Shown here: positions 1-12,427 of the stretch, one piece after another
Numbering within the stretch: position 1 is the stretch's first letter
Layout of the letters: every line of letters begins with the position of its first letter
Assembly: GCA_039545295.1 (NCBI GenBank)
Contig: BCIK01000001.1
Location: 1,674,001 to 1,738,000, forward strand
Length of the DNA stretch: 64,000 bases
Source: Udeniomyces pyricola
Taxonomy: Eukaryota > Basidiomycota > Tremellomycetes > Cystofilobasidiales > Mrakiaceae
Direction: 5' to 3'
Translations under genes and position numbers: made by a program
The notes under the pieces: model-generated
Database searches by the model: none
Told to the model about the DNA's origin: nothing
Seen by the model: only the letters and a program-made list of their open reading frames with translations

Positions 1-840
1 GACTCCCTCCTCAGCAATGAACTCCAGAACACCGGCATGGGTCTCGAGCGCTGCTGATCTTGGATTCCGCAGGTGGAAAGCCCATGGGCCTTCGAGCTCC
101 AGGTTGGCTGGCGAGGGAGAAAAATGAAAGGTGCGCTTGAGGATCAGTCTCCCTCTTCCATGGGACGAGCGGCGTATATACGACAAGCAGCTCACTCAGT
201 CGAACCAAAGCAGAAGGTGGCATGATGACTGGAGGATAGGTTTGATCAGTTGGATACAAAGAGATAGCAAAGCCAATGGAACCGGTAGGTGAGCAGAGGA
301 GAACGGTCAGCATCGGTAAGTGTCGACGTCATCAGATCCCATCCCGTTGTCGACGCGAAACGAGCACGAGACGGGCGTACTCTTGCCGCCGTGGACGAGA
401 TTGGCCCGGGTAGAGCCCTTGGAAAGCATCTCGGTTGAGTAAGCCCTGAAATGGTCGTCGTAGGCTCGACTAGAGAGAGAGAGAGGTTGCCCATCGGGAA
501 GGGAAGGGGTGAGACGAGTATATGAGCCATCGGTCCGCTCGAGAGTCGAGGCTATTCAGGGCTAAGCAAGACAGGCAGAGAAGCAGTCATCGACTAACGG
601 TGGAGGAGCCTCTCTCTGCCCCCCAAACCCTCCGGCAAGCTGGGAGAGGAAGCCACCTGGTGGACACATGGTCAGATGACGGGGGTCGCAGACGACAGGT
701 GTGAGTTCAGGTGTTGGAGATGACCGGCGGGCTCTGATTGCGTGGAGGTGGTCTAGTCAGTTGAGGGATCAAGGTCTCGCACCTGGACCGCCAAAGGGAG
801 CGCCGCCTGCTGGATCGTCGGCGTAATGGGAATTGAACAT
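1..840 (-). CDS. UFD1: UFD1, ubiquitin fusion degradation protein 1 (3' end cut by window edge)
   Basis: Ufd1 is the substrate-recruiting cofactor that works with Npl4 and the Cdc48/p97 ATPase in ER-associated and ubiquitin-dependent degradation. Exons, in transcript order: 840-783, 656-599, 469-381, 228-196 and 107-1 (runs off the window). All junctions are GT-AG and close in frame. The joined protein starts MFNSHYADDP, has a Gly/Pro-rich leader, then shows the family's double-psi barrel motifs: DDHFRAYSTEML, a GGK before IIMPPSAL, and THAGVLEFIAEEG. The IIMPPSAL and THAGVLEF blocks are typical of Ufd1 and fix the frame across three introns. About 95 residues are visible; the rest of the barrel and the C-terminal Npl4/Cdc48-binding tail lie outside. 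Identification is from motif recognition, with no alternative family considered likely. Confidence 0.88.
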
Positions 841-1337
841 GGATGTGACCGCTTAGAAGGAAGGAAGAAGGAAGTGTGGGGTGATGGTGAGCAGGTGAGA
901 TGGGTTGGTGTTGAGGGGAATTGTGCGGTGACCGGTGATGAGGGATACTGGAGTTTCCCAGACTCGTCGTGTATAGATTGTAACAGCAGTGGTGGGACGT
1001 GACGCGTGACGCGTGATGGATGGGGATTTGCTGGGCGGTGCTGATGGAGTTGTTGCGGTGCTCCGAATTGTTGCAACGTTGTTCGTTCATGATGCATGAA
1101 TAATAATAGTCAAGATGCAAAGGAGTTGCCCCTTTGAAGACTAACGAGTCAACTACAAGTTGATTCCAAAGTCAACAACTCCCTCACCGCATATATCCAC
1201 CACATATCAACGCATATCCTCACTTTTTCCCAATCCCAATCCCAATCCCAGTCCCCTTGGCCTTGCCGGGTTCCTTTGCCCACCTTTCGGCCAGCTCTCG
1301 AGCTTAACGAACAGCCGCCCCTCCCATCGCCCGCACC
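841..1337. promoter_or_regulatory. Divergent intergenic region, UFD1 / spindle-pole gene
   Basis: This 497-bp gap separates the start codons of two divergent genes, so it should hold both promoters and 5' UTRs. Three tandem CCCAAT-type hexamers followed by CCCAGT lie at about 1229-1250, close upstream of the + gene, and could be a regulatory or simple-sequence element. ORFs across this stretch are low-complexity and have no recognisable domain. Confidence 0.5.
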
Positions 1338-4300
1338 ATGGCCGCCTCGGCCTTCACCAACCTCCTCGCCTCGACTACGGCGACAACCCATCATCCTGAC
1401 GAGACCACCTTCCTCGATCCAAACGTCTCCTTGCCCTCCCTTGCCGATAGCTTTCACTCCGAGGACGAACGCGACAAAGCAGGTCCACGCGATTTTGGTG
1501 TCGGTTCGAGTCGCGTAGGAGGGGCAGGTGATCGCTCTCGGCCGGGCAAAGAGACAGAACACCGTCCTCGGTCGCCAGCCCCAAACTCGATCCGACGACT
1601 TGGCGATACACCTGGTACAGCGAGGAAAGCAAGGTCAACTAGAAGCCGTAAGCATCGACGATCCTGCAAACCATAGCATACTGAACAATTCACGCATCTC
1701 GAGCCCATCGGCGACGCCCTTCCCTTCTTGCGACGCGTCTCGGCTTCGTCTTTCTGTCCTGGATCAATGCTTCTTTGCCAGCAGACACTGGTACGATGGC
1801 TCACATATACCTTCCTCCTCTCAATCATCCTTCTCGTCTGTTGCTTGGTCAACAATCTTAGATCTCCGCTCTGTCTCACCAGCTAGCTTCGACGACGGCT
1901 CCCAGTCCATCTCCCCTTCACGCTTCCCGCCATCAGCCCTCGCCGACATTCCGACCCCACGAGCACGCGACAAACAGTCTAACACCTACACTCGCTCCCC
2001 ATCTTCTTCAGTAGCCTCTTCGAAAGATGGTCCATCAGACATATCGGACGACGACGATCTGTTCGCTCAGAGTTCCCGCAGAAGCCCGAGCCCCGTCAGG
2101 CAGAGGAGCACCGATGCCTTCAATGGCAAGTCGAGTCGGACGGGTCGCATGAGCGTCGCTGGTGGAGAGATCAGTAGGACTCATCCAACGTTGAGTTTGC
2201 GTGAACAGGAAAAGGTACATGTTCATACCAGCTCTGGCCCCAGCTCCAGAGAGAGAGAACAATTACGTCTGAAGATTTCGTCTTCTCACCTAACACGTAC
2301 TGTTACTGACGCTCAAACCCGGATCCCTACCTTCACTTACATCCTCACCTCCGAATACTCAAATCAGCTGCTCGACGAACGTGATCGAGAAATCTTCAAC
2401 CTCAAGATGACTCTTCATTTCATGCAGGAGCGTCTCGACCGGCTTACACCTGAATCCAAGGACAAAGTCTTTCAAGACCACCTCGAACTCAAGGTTGCCT
2501 ATGTCGATCTCAAGGACCAAGCTCGCAAGAATAAGAAGTACGCCTTGGACACGCGTGAGGCGATCGAGGCGCTGCAAGCTGAGAATGAGGAGCTTAGGCG
2601 GCGTGTGGGGAGTGCAAAAGGAGGAGGGGACCGTGAGAGAGGAAGGGAGCTTGAGTTGACGGAGAAGGTCCGCGAGGAGAGGGAGAAGCGAACGGTCGAA
2701 AAAGAGGAGAGAAAGAAGGCGGAGGAAAGGGCGGAGAGGGCAGAGAGGGATCTGAGAGAGCTTAAAGAGGCCCAGAGCAGGATCAAAGATGAGGCGAGCG
2801 AAGCCGAGGTATGCACTGATATTCCTTTGTGGTTGTTGTTTCAGTCTTTGACATGATTTTGTGACGCTTGCTTAGGAGATGCTGTGGATATTGTTTGACG
2901 TCTGTTCTTTGTGGATCCTTATGTGCTCGATCGTTTCCCGGTCACGCCCTTTCCTTTCTTTGGCGTTCATCCCTTCATTTCATTCCCAACCAGGCCGAGC
3001 TTGCTCGTCTTCGATCCGATGTCAAAGAACTCGAGACGGAGAACGATGCCCTTGCCAACGAAGTCGAAGACCTCAGAATCGCCGTCGACGACAAAGAAGA
3101 CGAGCTCCGTCGCGTGCAAGAGGATCTCGATATCGCTAATGAAGCCAAAGAAGACGAGGCCAAAGTTGATCCCGAGGAGGTTCGACGGCTGGAGAAGGAG
3201 CTTGACGAGAAAGAGCGGGTACGGTCACAGTTTGTCTTGTTTGGCGAGAAAGGGACGTTGCGTATGTCCGCTATGCACATTCGCTTACGCCTGTCTGTAT
3301 CTTCCTTGCAGCTTATCGAGTCCTTGGAGAACGAAGTGGCGGATCAAAAGCCCTACATCGAGACGCTCGAGAAAGAACGCGACGATCTGTACAACGAGCG
3401 CGACGATCTCGTAGACAGACTCGAAAATGCCCAGCGGGATAAGTCGCTTGATCGAGTTGGAACTGAAGAGCAGGTCGAGGAGGTTCGTAGTTGGTCCAAT
3501 CGTCGCATCTCCGTCGATACCCTGTTTGATAGCTGACGTTGAATTTGCCCTTGTTCCTCTCTTTGCACGTACACATCAGGGTTGGAATCAGCTTCGAGAT
3601 CAACTTGCTGCACTGGAACTTGAGCTTGAAAAGAAGGAGACCGAGCTGTCCCTGAAGGACAAGGAACTCAAGGAGGCTTACGCTCAGGCTGACGGGCGCG
3701 ACACCCAATGGGACGGAGAATTCAAAGAGATGGAGACTCGTTACGAGGAGCTTAAGGACGTGAGAAATGCCTTCCTCTGTCCACCCATGTTATCGACGAG
3801 AGGGACGAGGATCTCGTATCCGTGCTGATCTTGAGATCCTGTGTTTCTCACCCCTGTTGCCACTTCGTCGCTTGATGCGAGTAGAACCTTCAGTCCCGCG
3901 ATTCGGAAGCGTCGAATCTTCGAGATGCTCTCACAGACGCCGAAGCTCTTCTCGCTGATCTCCGATCCAAGCTCGACAAGAACGAGGAGGAGCTCATTGC
4001 TTATGAAGAAGAACGCAAGGCGTTTGAAGAGGACGAAAAGAGGAGTAATGAGGAGATCCAAGAGGTGCGTTTTGTTAGGCATGCCTTAACTCACTGATAG
4101 TTTTAGTCAAATGCCGGCTTGCGAGAGGTAGCGTTTGGTGAAAGAACCATCAAAGCGTGTTGATGTTAACTTGGATTGTCGTAACTTCCTATCTTACTCT
4201 TTCGTTCACTCGTTCATTACTTTACATCGTGTAACAGCTCGGTCATCAGGTCCATGACCTTGAAGACCGACTTGAAGCAAAAGCTGTGACAGAGGATGAG

Positions 4301-7090
4301 CTCAAGTCGCAACTTCGTTCGATCCTCGATGAGCATGCCGTTCACGAAGAAGTCATTGCTTCCCTCAAACAGGTGAGTCGTAGCGTGAACCACCAGTCCC
4401 TTCAATACGAATCTCTCCCTCACGACTGGATCAACACATTTCTGACTTTTCGGATTTTTGTTTTGTTTGTTGCCTCTCAGCGAATGACGGCTTCTCAGAT
4501 CCACACCGACGAGCTTGATGAGAACCTCGAAGAATCTCAGGCGGATCTCAATCGGCATCGCAAGCAGGTCGAGGACCTCAAAGCTCTCGTTCATGAACTT
4601 GACGCCGATCAAAAGGCTCATCTGGACGCCAAGGGTCGTGCGACCGAGGAGAAGGAGGAAGCTCTCGGCAAGCTGAGACGCGAGAAGGAAGCGAGAGAGA
4701 GGGAGAGAGAAAGTTGGAGAAGGGAGAAGGAACACGATGAGGCGCATTGGAGACGCAAGATCAGCGATAAGGAATCGGTACGGCCTCCATTTTTTTTTTT
4801 TTTCGCTTCTTACTTTGCTCATTGAATCACCTGGAAAGCTTGATCACTTACTATGCCCTCCTATCTCGTACTTGACAGAGCATTACACGGCTGTCGACAG
4901 ATATTACCGAGCTGCAAGCCCGTCTCGTTGCTCGTGATCGAGATCTCCAAGCCCTTAACGAGGGCTCCCGCCAACTCGGCGACACGCACGCCAACGATCG
5001 GTTTGCACTCGAGCTCGAGATTGCTAGCGTCCGACGAGACCTCGAGGGCGCCGAAGACGAGCTCGCAAGGACGAAGCGCGAGTTGGAGAAGCGAGAGGAA
5101 GCCCTCGGTATGCGAGAGGATGCACTCAATGAGCTTGTGAGTGTCTTCTTCTTTTCTTCTTGTATCAATCTTCTGAATGGTCCTTAGTTCCTATCACACA
5201 AGGATGCTGGCAACAGCGGACGACAGAATGCGTCTCTCAGTCCAAGGTTAACGCCACACCTTTACCTCGTTGCAATCGTTTTCAGCACGTTGCGAGTCGA
5301 GACCTCGAGGCTAAGCTCTCTTCCGAAAGGCAAGCCCGACTCAACGTTTCTGACAAGCTTGACTCGGTCCAAAAGGTGGGTCGTGTCCAAGGTTTTCTCT
5401 CCGCTTCCAACTATGCTCTGAAAGGTAAACCCCTCGTTACAAGCGACCACCTTCTGACTGATCTATCTCACTCTCTCGGCCCTTTCTGCCTTTCATCGGC
5501 ACCAGACGCATCGCAAGACGGAAGCCGAAGCAAACTCCCTCCGAGAACGCGTCGATGATCTCGAGCAGCGCCTCACCGAGGACCAACGTGCGTTGCTCAT
5601 GACGCGATCACAAAGCGAGTCCCAGCGAAAGGAGAGCTCCGAGCTGCTCCTGACCGTCTATCAGACCGTCAGCCGGATCCTTGCTGTACCCGTGAGCAAC
5701 ATGTTCCTCCGTTTCTTCGTTTGTAATCAAGAGACATCGACATCTTTCTGACCTCTCTCTTGCGCGCGATCTTCTCCTACTTTCTCCTCCTTTCCTCACC
5801 TTATCATATTTCTCGTGTTCCACAAATTCATCCTTATCGTTCAAAGGATCGAGGCACGCCAGCCAACTTTGGTCTCTTGCGCGATACGCTCCTCGCCCGA
5901 CTTCGCTCGCTCGGCAACCTGCAAGCCGAGTTTGAAAAGAAGGTCAAGCTTTGCGAGGCTGGTTTCTTGGAAAAGCTGGCGTACGTGTTTTGCTGGAAAT
6001 CGTCTTCTTTGTATGCCTTTCAGCTATCGGTGCTGACTGAACTGGGCCCATCGGGTTGTGTAATCCTTCCCCCTCCCCCCCCCCCTTATCCCCACGCATC
6101 TCCTCTTTTACCCTCGCAGCTCGATGAAGAAACAACTCGACTACCGCTGGAAGCAAATTGACAACTTTGAAGCCTCGCTCAAAAAAGCTGAGCTCAAGAA
6201 GACGTCATGGCGGAACCAGTTCGCTCAGAAGCAAGGAGAGCTCGACGCCATCACCGTGAGTAGTTCCCTTCTCTTTCTTTTCGTCGTTTCAGTCTGAATC
6301 TTGGGAAAGGGGAAGAGGAGAAGGGGGAAGTGAATTGTTAGATGATGACTAATGTGTTCCACACGTACACCCTTCTTTTTACCTTTCTTGTCTGTTCACT
6401 CCGCTTTGCCTGTGACACCGTATCTGTTGTGCTATCTCACTCTGACCCCCCCCCCCATTTCTCACGCCCATGCAATCGCATCGATTTCCTCTCTTCCATT
6501 CTTTCTCAAGGCGAAACACGCCGACCTCTCGACTCAGCTGAAATCCCTCACCTCTCTCACCCGTTCGGATTCCCAATCCGCTCAAACCTCGTCTCAGACG
6601 CGCGCCTCGACGCTCGAGCGTCAACTCCGACACGCCGAGAACCAACTCGCCGCGTACGAGGACAAAATGGCCTCGGCCCGGTCCAAGTCGGGCGCGGCCG
6701 AGGCGGCGTGGGAAGCGAGGTTGAAGGAGTTTGAGCGTCTCTTGAGGGAGGCCGAGGAGAAAGTGAAAGCGGAGAGGCAAGGTGGAAAGGAAATGAAACA
6801 TTCCCTCGAAGCTCAAGTTCGGTGCGTAGGCCTTCTTTGGAGGGGGGTGGGGGGGGGGGTTCTTTTCTTGGCTTCTTTCTTCTGTCTTCTGGCTTTGGCT
6901 TCCTTTACTGACTTGACCTCTGTAACTTGCTCCCCCTTTTCCCTCAACAAAAAAAAAACTCACTCAACCCCCTCTTACTAAATCCAGCGAGCTCAAGCGT
7001 CAAATTGCCGAAGCTGGCGAGCGCAATTCGCGCGCCAAAGGGCTTCTCGGTTCGATCGACCCAGCGGCAAAGGCAAAGTACATCGTTTGA
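1338..7090 (+). CDS. CM1 (Cnn_1N) domain coiled-coil protein of the spindle pole body / MTOC
   Basis: Probable gamma-tubulin-complex recruiting scaffold, like Pcp1, Mto1 or centrosomin. Seventeen exons close in frame to 1,166 residues: 1338-1647, 1883-2214, 2368-2808, 2994-3218, 3312-3482, 3580-3759, 3894-4064, 4107-4127, 4238-4372, 4481-4777, 4879-5136, 5286-5375, 5506-5691, 5847-5980, 6120-6255, 6511-6821, 6988-7090. Removing the 2215-2367 intron joins SLREQEK to LLDERDREIFNLKMTLHF, which recreates the CM1 signature (LREQEK...L...N..LK....F..ERL). Upstream is a Ser/Pro-rich disordered head; downstream is near-continuous heptad coiled coil. No PACT motif was obvious, so orthology to Pcp1 or Mto1 is open. 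The first intron (1648-1882) is the least certain junction. A 21-nt exon at 4107-4127 encodes SNAGLRE. Confidence 0.8.
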
Positions 7091-8216
7091 AAAGAGGGTT
7101 CGATCGAGAGTACTGGAATGCCCTGCCTTCCCCCCCCCCCTCCCCTCCCTTACCTNCACACCTTTCTAGCCTACCTCCCTTTTTGTTTGCCGCTGAGCCA
7201 ACACCTTCCTTGGCTTTGTACGTCGCCCTAAAACCCGGGTCCATGATATATATCCCCCCCCCCCACTTCCCCTCCCTTTTTTCTCGCCTTCTCTGAACTC
7301 CTCTTCACCATCCATCCTCACTACTAGCTAGCGTTTAGTTCCAATCCTCGCCGCTTGACTTTGATTCCTTCATACTCATACCTCATCCCTCCTCGATATG
7401 TAAGAACTAGCTGTAGCTACAGTTGGCCACTACTTGTCCTCCGGAGTTTTTTTTTTTCTTCTTTTTTTCTTGTCTCATCCGATTGATCAGCTGGTCCTCT
7501 TTGCTCTCAAACCAATCCACGTATCCATCTATCGATTTTCGATTGCATACGTTCATTCTCAATCCTCTCCCCCCCCCCCTTCCCTCCCCTGTTCGTGACC
7601 TCGTTCTTCCTTTGTTGTCGCGTTTTTCTTCATGCTCTTCTTCTGCTTCGTTTCTTTCGTGCTTCTTTTTCTTTCTCTCTCTTTGTCTGGATTCTCTTCG
7701 GGTTTACTTCTTCTTCCCCTTCTTCTTTTTTCGCGACAATTTGGCCCGCAATTATATGCGTAGTCACTTATAGCTATAAGGTTGCAGCCGGCCGGCCCAC
7801 TCGAACGTCACGCGAGACAAAAGTACGTATACGTGCAACGGTACGGTACGTTGGGGGTTAGTACACATATCATACATGTTGAAATCATGGACGCAAGCGA
7901 GACCCAAAGAAAGATAGTATGATGAGATTCAGCAAGTTAAGTCGCGACGACCTGCAAGAGCGGCTGCGCACATGCTGCAGCTGAAAGGAAGATCAGGATC
8001 AAACTCATAGATGGTGATGATGACGACGACGACATTAAGAGGAGGAAACAAAATGGATACAGATTCGATGCATCAAGGTAGAGAACACGATGAGAAGAGA
8101 ACGAAAACACAAGATAGAACTAGGAGGAGGTGTGGGAAGAGAGAGAGAGAGAGAGCGAGACGAAACACAAAACAAAACAAAACTAGATGACAGGTTTGGA
8201 ATTGCTTGTCATCGAA
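7091..8216. other. Convergent 3' intergenic region, no gene seen
   Basis: The two flanking genes converge here, so the region should contain both 3' UTRs and terminators. It is rich in T and C runs (for example about 7260-7264 and 7571-7580) and has one ambiguous base at 7156. Short ORFs are pyrimidine-derived (Phe/Ser/Leu-rich) and show no domain. I see no RNA gene or repeat element beyond these tracts. Confidence 0.5.
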
Positions 8217-11200
8217 TTACTGCTTGCCCTTTGGAGGCTGGACGGTCTGACCCTTCTCGTCCCGCTGACCATACGCTCGAGTGGCATAGTGGCCGTCGAT
8301 ACAGATGACGTTGGCTTGGTCCTGATCAAGGAACACGCGTCAAAGGTCCACGGGAGGGGAGGAAAGGAGAAGGGAGGGGTTGGGAAGAGGGAGACAGTGA
8401 AGGTAAGTGACTTTCTTCTTATTTAAGGCCGGAACCGACCGAGAACAAACGAAAAGAGAAATCGAAGGGGAGCAGAAGGAGGAGCAGACAAAAACGTACG
8501 ATATCTTTGCCGTTAAGCCACTGATCGATGATGAGCTTCGTGCCGTTAGCGTACCTTGCCTGAGCATCAATACTTGTGCCCGACACATGTGGCGTCATGG
8601 CATTGCCACCTCCAAGGGGGTTTTTCATCGTCCGCCACGGGTGATCCTTCGGGGCGGGTTGGACGTTCCAAACGTCACCTCCGTAACCATTGATCTGGCC
8701 GGACTTGACCGCCTCGGCGACGTCGTCGGCATTGCAGATGGCTCCTCGGGCCGTGTTGACGAGCTGATGCATGATGAAGGGGGTTGATAGAAAATCAAAT
8801 ATCGGAAGGTCAGATGCAGTGGCATTAGTTTCGAGATGAAAATTGTCATGGTGTGATGAAAAACGTACCCATGCACCTAGAAGTCAGTAAGCCAGACGGG
8901 AAAAGTGAAACCAAATGAACCAACGCATCAGCATCGATCCACAATGATAACATATGAAGGCAAAGGGATGAGAGCGAACCCTTCTTAAAGTGTTTGAGTA
9001 AGTCCTGTACATGTCACCATGGATCACCAGCCAGTCAAATCGAGCAGTAAAAAAAGGACGAATTTAGTCAACGTCCCTCATTCATCTAATAACCGCCCGA
9101 CACAGGGATGAGAGGAAAATCGAAGAAATTGTGACCGCTGTGACTAACTTTGTTGACGAGCCCTTGTGTTCCAGCGTGAAGAGGGCAGTTGACGGTGACG
9201 ACGTCGCACTGGCTGACCATCTCCTCAAGGCTCTCGACTCGACGGCAGGTGAGGGCTTTGGCAGCATGCTCAGGAATCTATTTGATCACAGCATTTGACA
9301 ATATCAGCCACCCACGTAGAAGGTCAGTCGAGCTGCAAAAACGTAGATTCAAAGACGATATGGAATGGGACGAACGGGAGCGTAATCAAAGTAAAGAAGT
9401 TCCTTGCAATCGAATGGGACAAGTCTCTGAAGCACTGAATGTATCGAGAGCCGAGAGAGTGTGCATCAGCATCCAAGGACTCTAACCGTTTGACATCGTG
9501 AAAAGATGCGGGGGAGGGAAGAGGTACGGCAGTGAAACTAGCACCAATGTGATATCCACAGACGAGAATCAAGAAAAATGATAACAAGACGATGAACGGA
9601 AGAATGGCCTTACCTCGGTAACCGATCCTACCGGCTCCGATCGTACCGACGACCTTGCCTTCGAGGTCAAATGTGTTCCGAGCGACCGAAGCAACGTTCC
9701 AGTCCCCACCTCGGACCTGCTCGTTTGCAGCTGGAAAGTGCGAAAGCAAGGTGTCACAAAAGACGGCAAAAAGAAAGGTGAGAACTCGGGAAAGCCGTCT
9801 GTTGCGGGATTTATAAAGTAGAGTATGAAGAACGTCTTGTAGACGACAGGCACGTACGAACAAAGTTACGGACGAGGACGAGGATGGTCATCATGACATG
9901 CTCAGCGACGCTCGTGACCTGAACCAACGGAAGAGAATATCAGGACGATAGTACATAAAACATGAGGTCAAATAAATGGTGTAGATTGAAGGAAATGCTT
10001 CAGTGTCTTCAGTCCATGGTCAGAGCTCCGATCCAAGCGCACAAGCGACAAGCCGATTGCGAGCATAGACTCACGTTGGAGCCTCTGTAAAGATGATGAG
10101 AGTGTAGCGAGTAGTACAAAGAAGTAAGAAGAAAAAGTAGACTAATCAGTTATGTGGCCATAGCATCCCAAACCAGAAATGCAACGACTGTGCACTCACG
10201 AGACCTCCGCGACAGTGATGTTCCTTTCGTTGGCGGCATCGAGGTCGACGTGATCACTACCAACGCCGGCCGTCACGGCGAGCTTGAGCTTGGGGCTTTT
10301 AGCCTCGCTTAGCAGGTCGCGAGTAAGGTACGCCGCTGATCAAGAGCGTCGAGAGGAAGATGCAAAGGAAAGATGAGGATGAGAGAAACGATGGTGGTAC
10401 ACCACGCTTCGAGCGTCAGAGCTATACAACACAATCGAGACAGACCAACAGCGAAAATACGAAAGTCCGAAGGGAATATAAGCCTTAAAGTTACGACCAT
10501 GACTTACGATGGAAAGGAGTCGAAATGACTACGTCCGCATCCTTGAGTTCTTTCTGGAAGACCGAGTCGGGTCCTTCCTTGTCGTCGGTGACGATGAATG
10601 TGTGGCCTTGGGATTCTAGAAACTCTTGGATGCCAAGCTGGATAGACGTGAGCAGCCGGAGGATCGAGGAAAGAAGCGAAGGTTAGGACGAGAGCCAGAG
10701 GACGCAGATCGTAAGAATCGCAATATGCATGCGCAGGGAAAAATGGCCGAGAGCAGAAACGGTTATAAGCACCTTGTTCTCGGTCGTGCCGAGAAGTCGT
10801 CCTAAAGAAAAAAAGAGAGTGAGCTTATGACGTTATGACGCTTTACTGCCTCGTTCCGCCAGCCTCTTACCCTCCCACCCTCCCCCTCCCCCCTTTTCGA
10901 GCTCAAACGAAAAAAACATCTCAAGCAGTAAATACAACAGTAACTCACCTTCTTCTTCGGCAGCTTTGCCTACAAAGTCCGAGCCAAAAAAAAAAAAAAA
11001 AAAAAAAAAAAAAACAATGTACCGCCATTCGGTACGTACATGCATGTGCATCAATCGAATTCGAGATGGTCAGCGTCGATGCGGGAATATCTATACGTCT
11101 GTCATGTGACGAGGACGATATGATGAAGATGGACTTACCACCAGAATAGAGAACGGCAAGGAACTAAGGGCGTCCAACAAAGCCAGGTGGAAGGGTGTAG

Positions 11201-11360
11201 GAGATGACATGTGCCACAATATGGGAACCGTTATAGGTGAGTGAATTGGGAGGGCCGCAAGTCCGGGCAAAGTCGGGGCGGAAGCTCCGAGCCGACAAGA
11301 TGGGAAGGACTAGGGCCGGCCCATGTTATAGAGAGGAAGGGGATATGGACGAACCTTCAT
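8217..11360 (-). CDS. FDH1: NAD-dependent formate dehydrogenase
   Basis: Oxidises formate to CO2 with reduction of NAD+, for formate detoxification or C1 metabolism. Fifteen exons in transcript order: 11360-11355, 11163-11139, 10969-10949, 10801-10773, 10637-10508, 10335-10200, 10084-10075, 9918-9858, 9730-9614, 9434-9376, 9277-9149, 9004-8980, 8876-8869, 8763-8500, 8321-8217. They sum to 1,125 nt, giving 374 residues, the usual FDH length. Landmarks: [18 protein letters not shown] start, STPFHPAYLT formate-site segment, [20 protein letters not shown], the GAGRIGYR Rossmann motif, LVNTARGAI with the catalytic Arg, [10 protein letters not shown], and [16 protein letters not shown] with the catalytic His. 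No clear mitochondrial leader or SKL peroxisomal signal, so it is probably cytosolic. Exons of 6, 8 and 10 nt are needed to restore family residues. Confidence 0.95.
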
Positions 11361-12427
11361 GGTTTAGTTGGTTTGGATGGATGGAGTGGGAGTGGAGTTA
11401 GTCTCGAGGAGTTTGACAAAGGGTTCAGGGTAGGAGGTAGTGGTGGAGTGATGGTGGGTGAAGGAGAGATGATCAGATGATAACTATATATATATGATGA
11501 GGGCAAGAAAAACCAAGGGGAAATTACAGGTCGAACCTGAAAGCCAAAGTCACGTGACGAGCTACTTCTATGTTCATTTTTATTTGCTCCACGAGCTCCG
11601 CTCGGCAACGTCCTCGCCGTCATACCTCAGGCCTCAAGCCTCAAGCCTCGAACCTGGGGCCTGCTCAATCACTTGATTATACGTAGCGCGCCCGCCTTAT
11701 AGTGGCTATTAGTGCTGCAAGCCAGATCGACCCATGCGATGTCGGTCCGACCCGGACGAACGAAGAAACCCTTTGAGCTTTGATCACGCCCTACGCCCAC
11801 ATAAAAGCCGAAGGAAGATATGCCTCACCAAGAGATCCGACTCGGACGGACGGACAGAAAGCTCTCTCATGACGATGATAATGATGGCGAGGGAAGTAGT
11901 AGTCTAGTGATGCGTTTTCGTCGGTCCGGTCGTCATCGTTGCCTCCACCTCACAATACCAGACGCCGCCGGGACAAGTCGGGTGCTGCACTCTGTACATA
12001 ACGTTTGCCGGCCGTCGACTGGCCTATTGTCATGGTCATTTCTAAATTGTTTGCTACGTACGTCTCGGCGCTGTAGCCGCGCTCATCGAAACGACGAACG
12101 TTGGAGTTCGTAGCATGCACACCGCGCCAATCACAAGACGCAAGGAATCGTTTCGTGTCAGATATCAGATAATAAAGGAACCGACGTTGAACGTTGAGAG
12201 ACGGAAACAAGCATCGTATCCTCTAGAGCTCAGGAGAGTACCAAACCCGAGCGGAATCTAAGTGTTTCGACTTCAATCAACCCAAACTACGAAGCTTGTC
12301 CCTAAGGAGTTTCTATCTCCATCTCCATGAGACAAAGCCCTCCCCCCCCCCCCCCCCCCCCCCTCCCCTCCCATCTCTCCATTTTCATCTCTCACCAGGT
12401 CGCTCGAACAGGTTATCAAACTTCGCT
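11361..12427. promoter_or_regulatory. FDH1 promoter region plus ZUO1 3' flank
   Basis: This stretch of about 1.07 kb lies between the FDH1 start codon and the zuotin stop codon; both genes are on the minus strand. The part next to 11360 should carry the FDH1 promoter. A run of about 20 C residues sits near 12343-12362, just downstream of the zuotin stop. ORFs of 60-97 codons occur on both strands but show no conserved domain and no consistent splice structure, so I do not call a gene. Confidence 0.45.

Noticed and set aside
11820..12210. Possible small gene between FDH1 and ZUO1
   Set aside because: Short ORFs on both strands without recognised motifs or consistent splice sites; best left as promoter and 3' flank.
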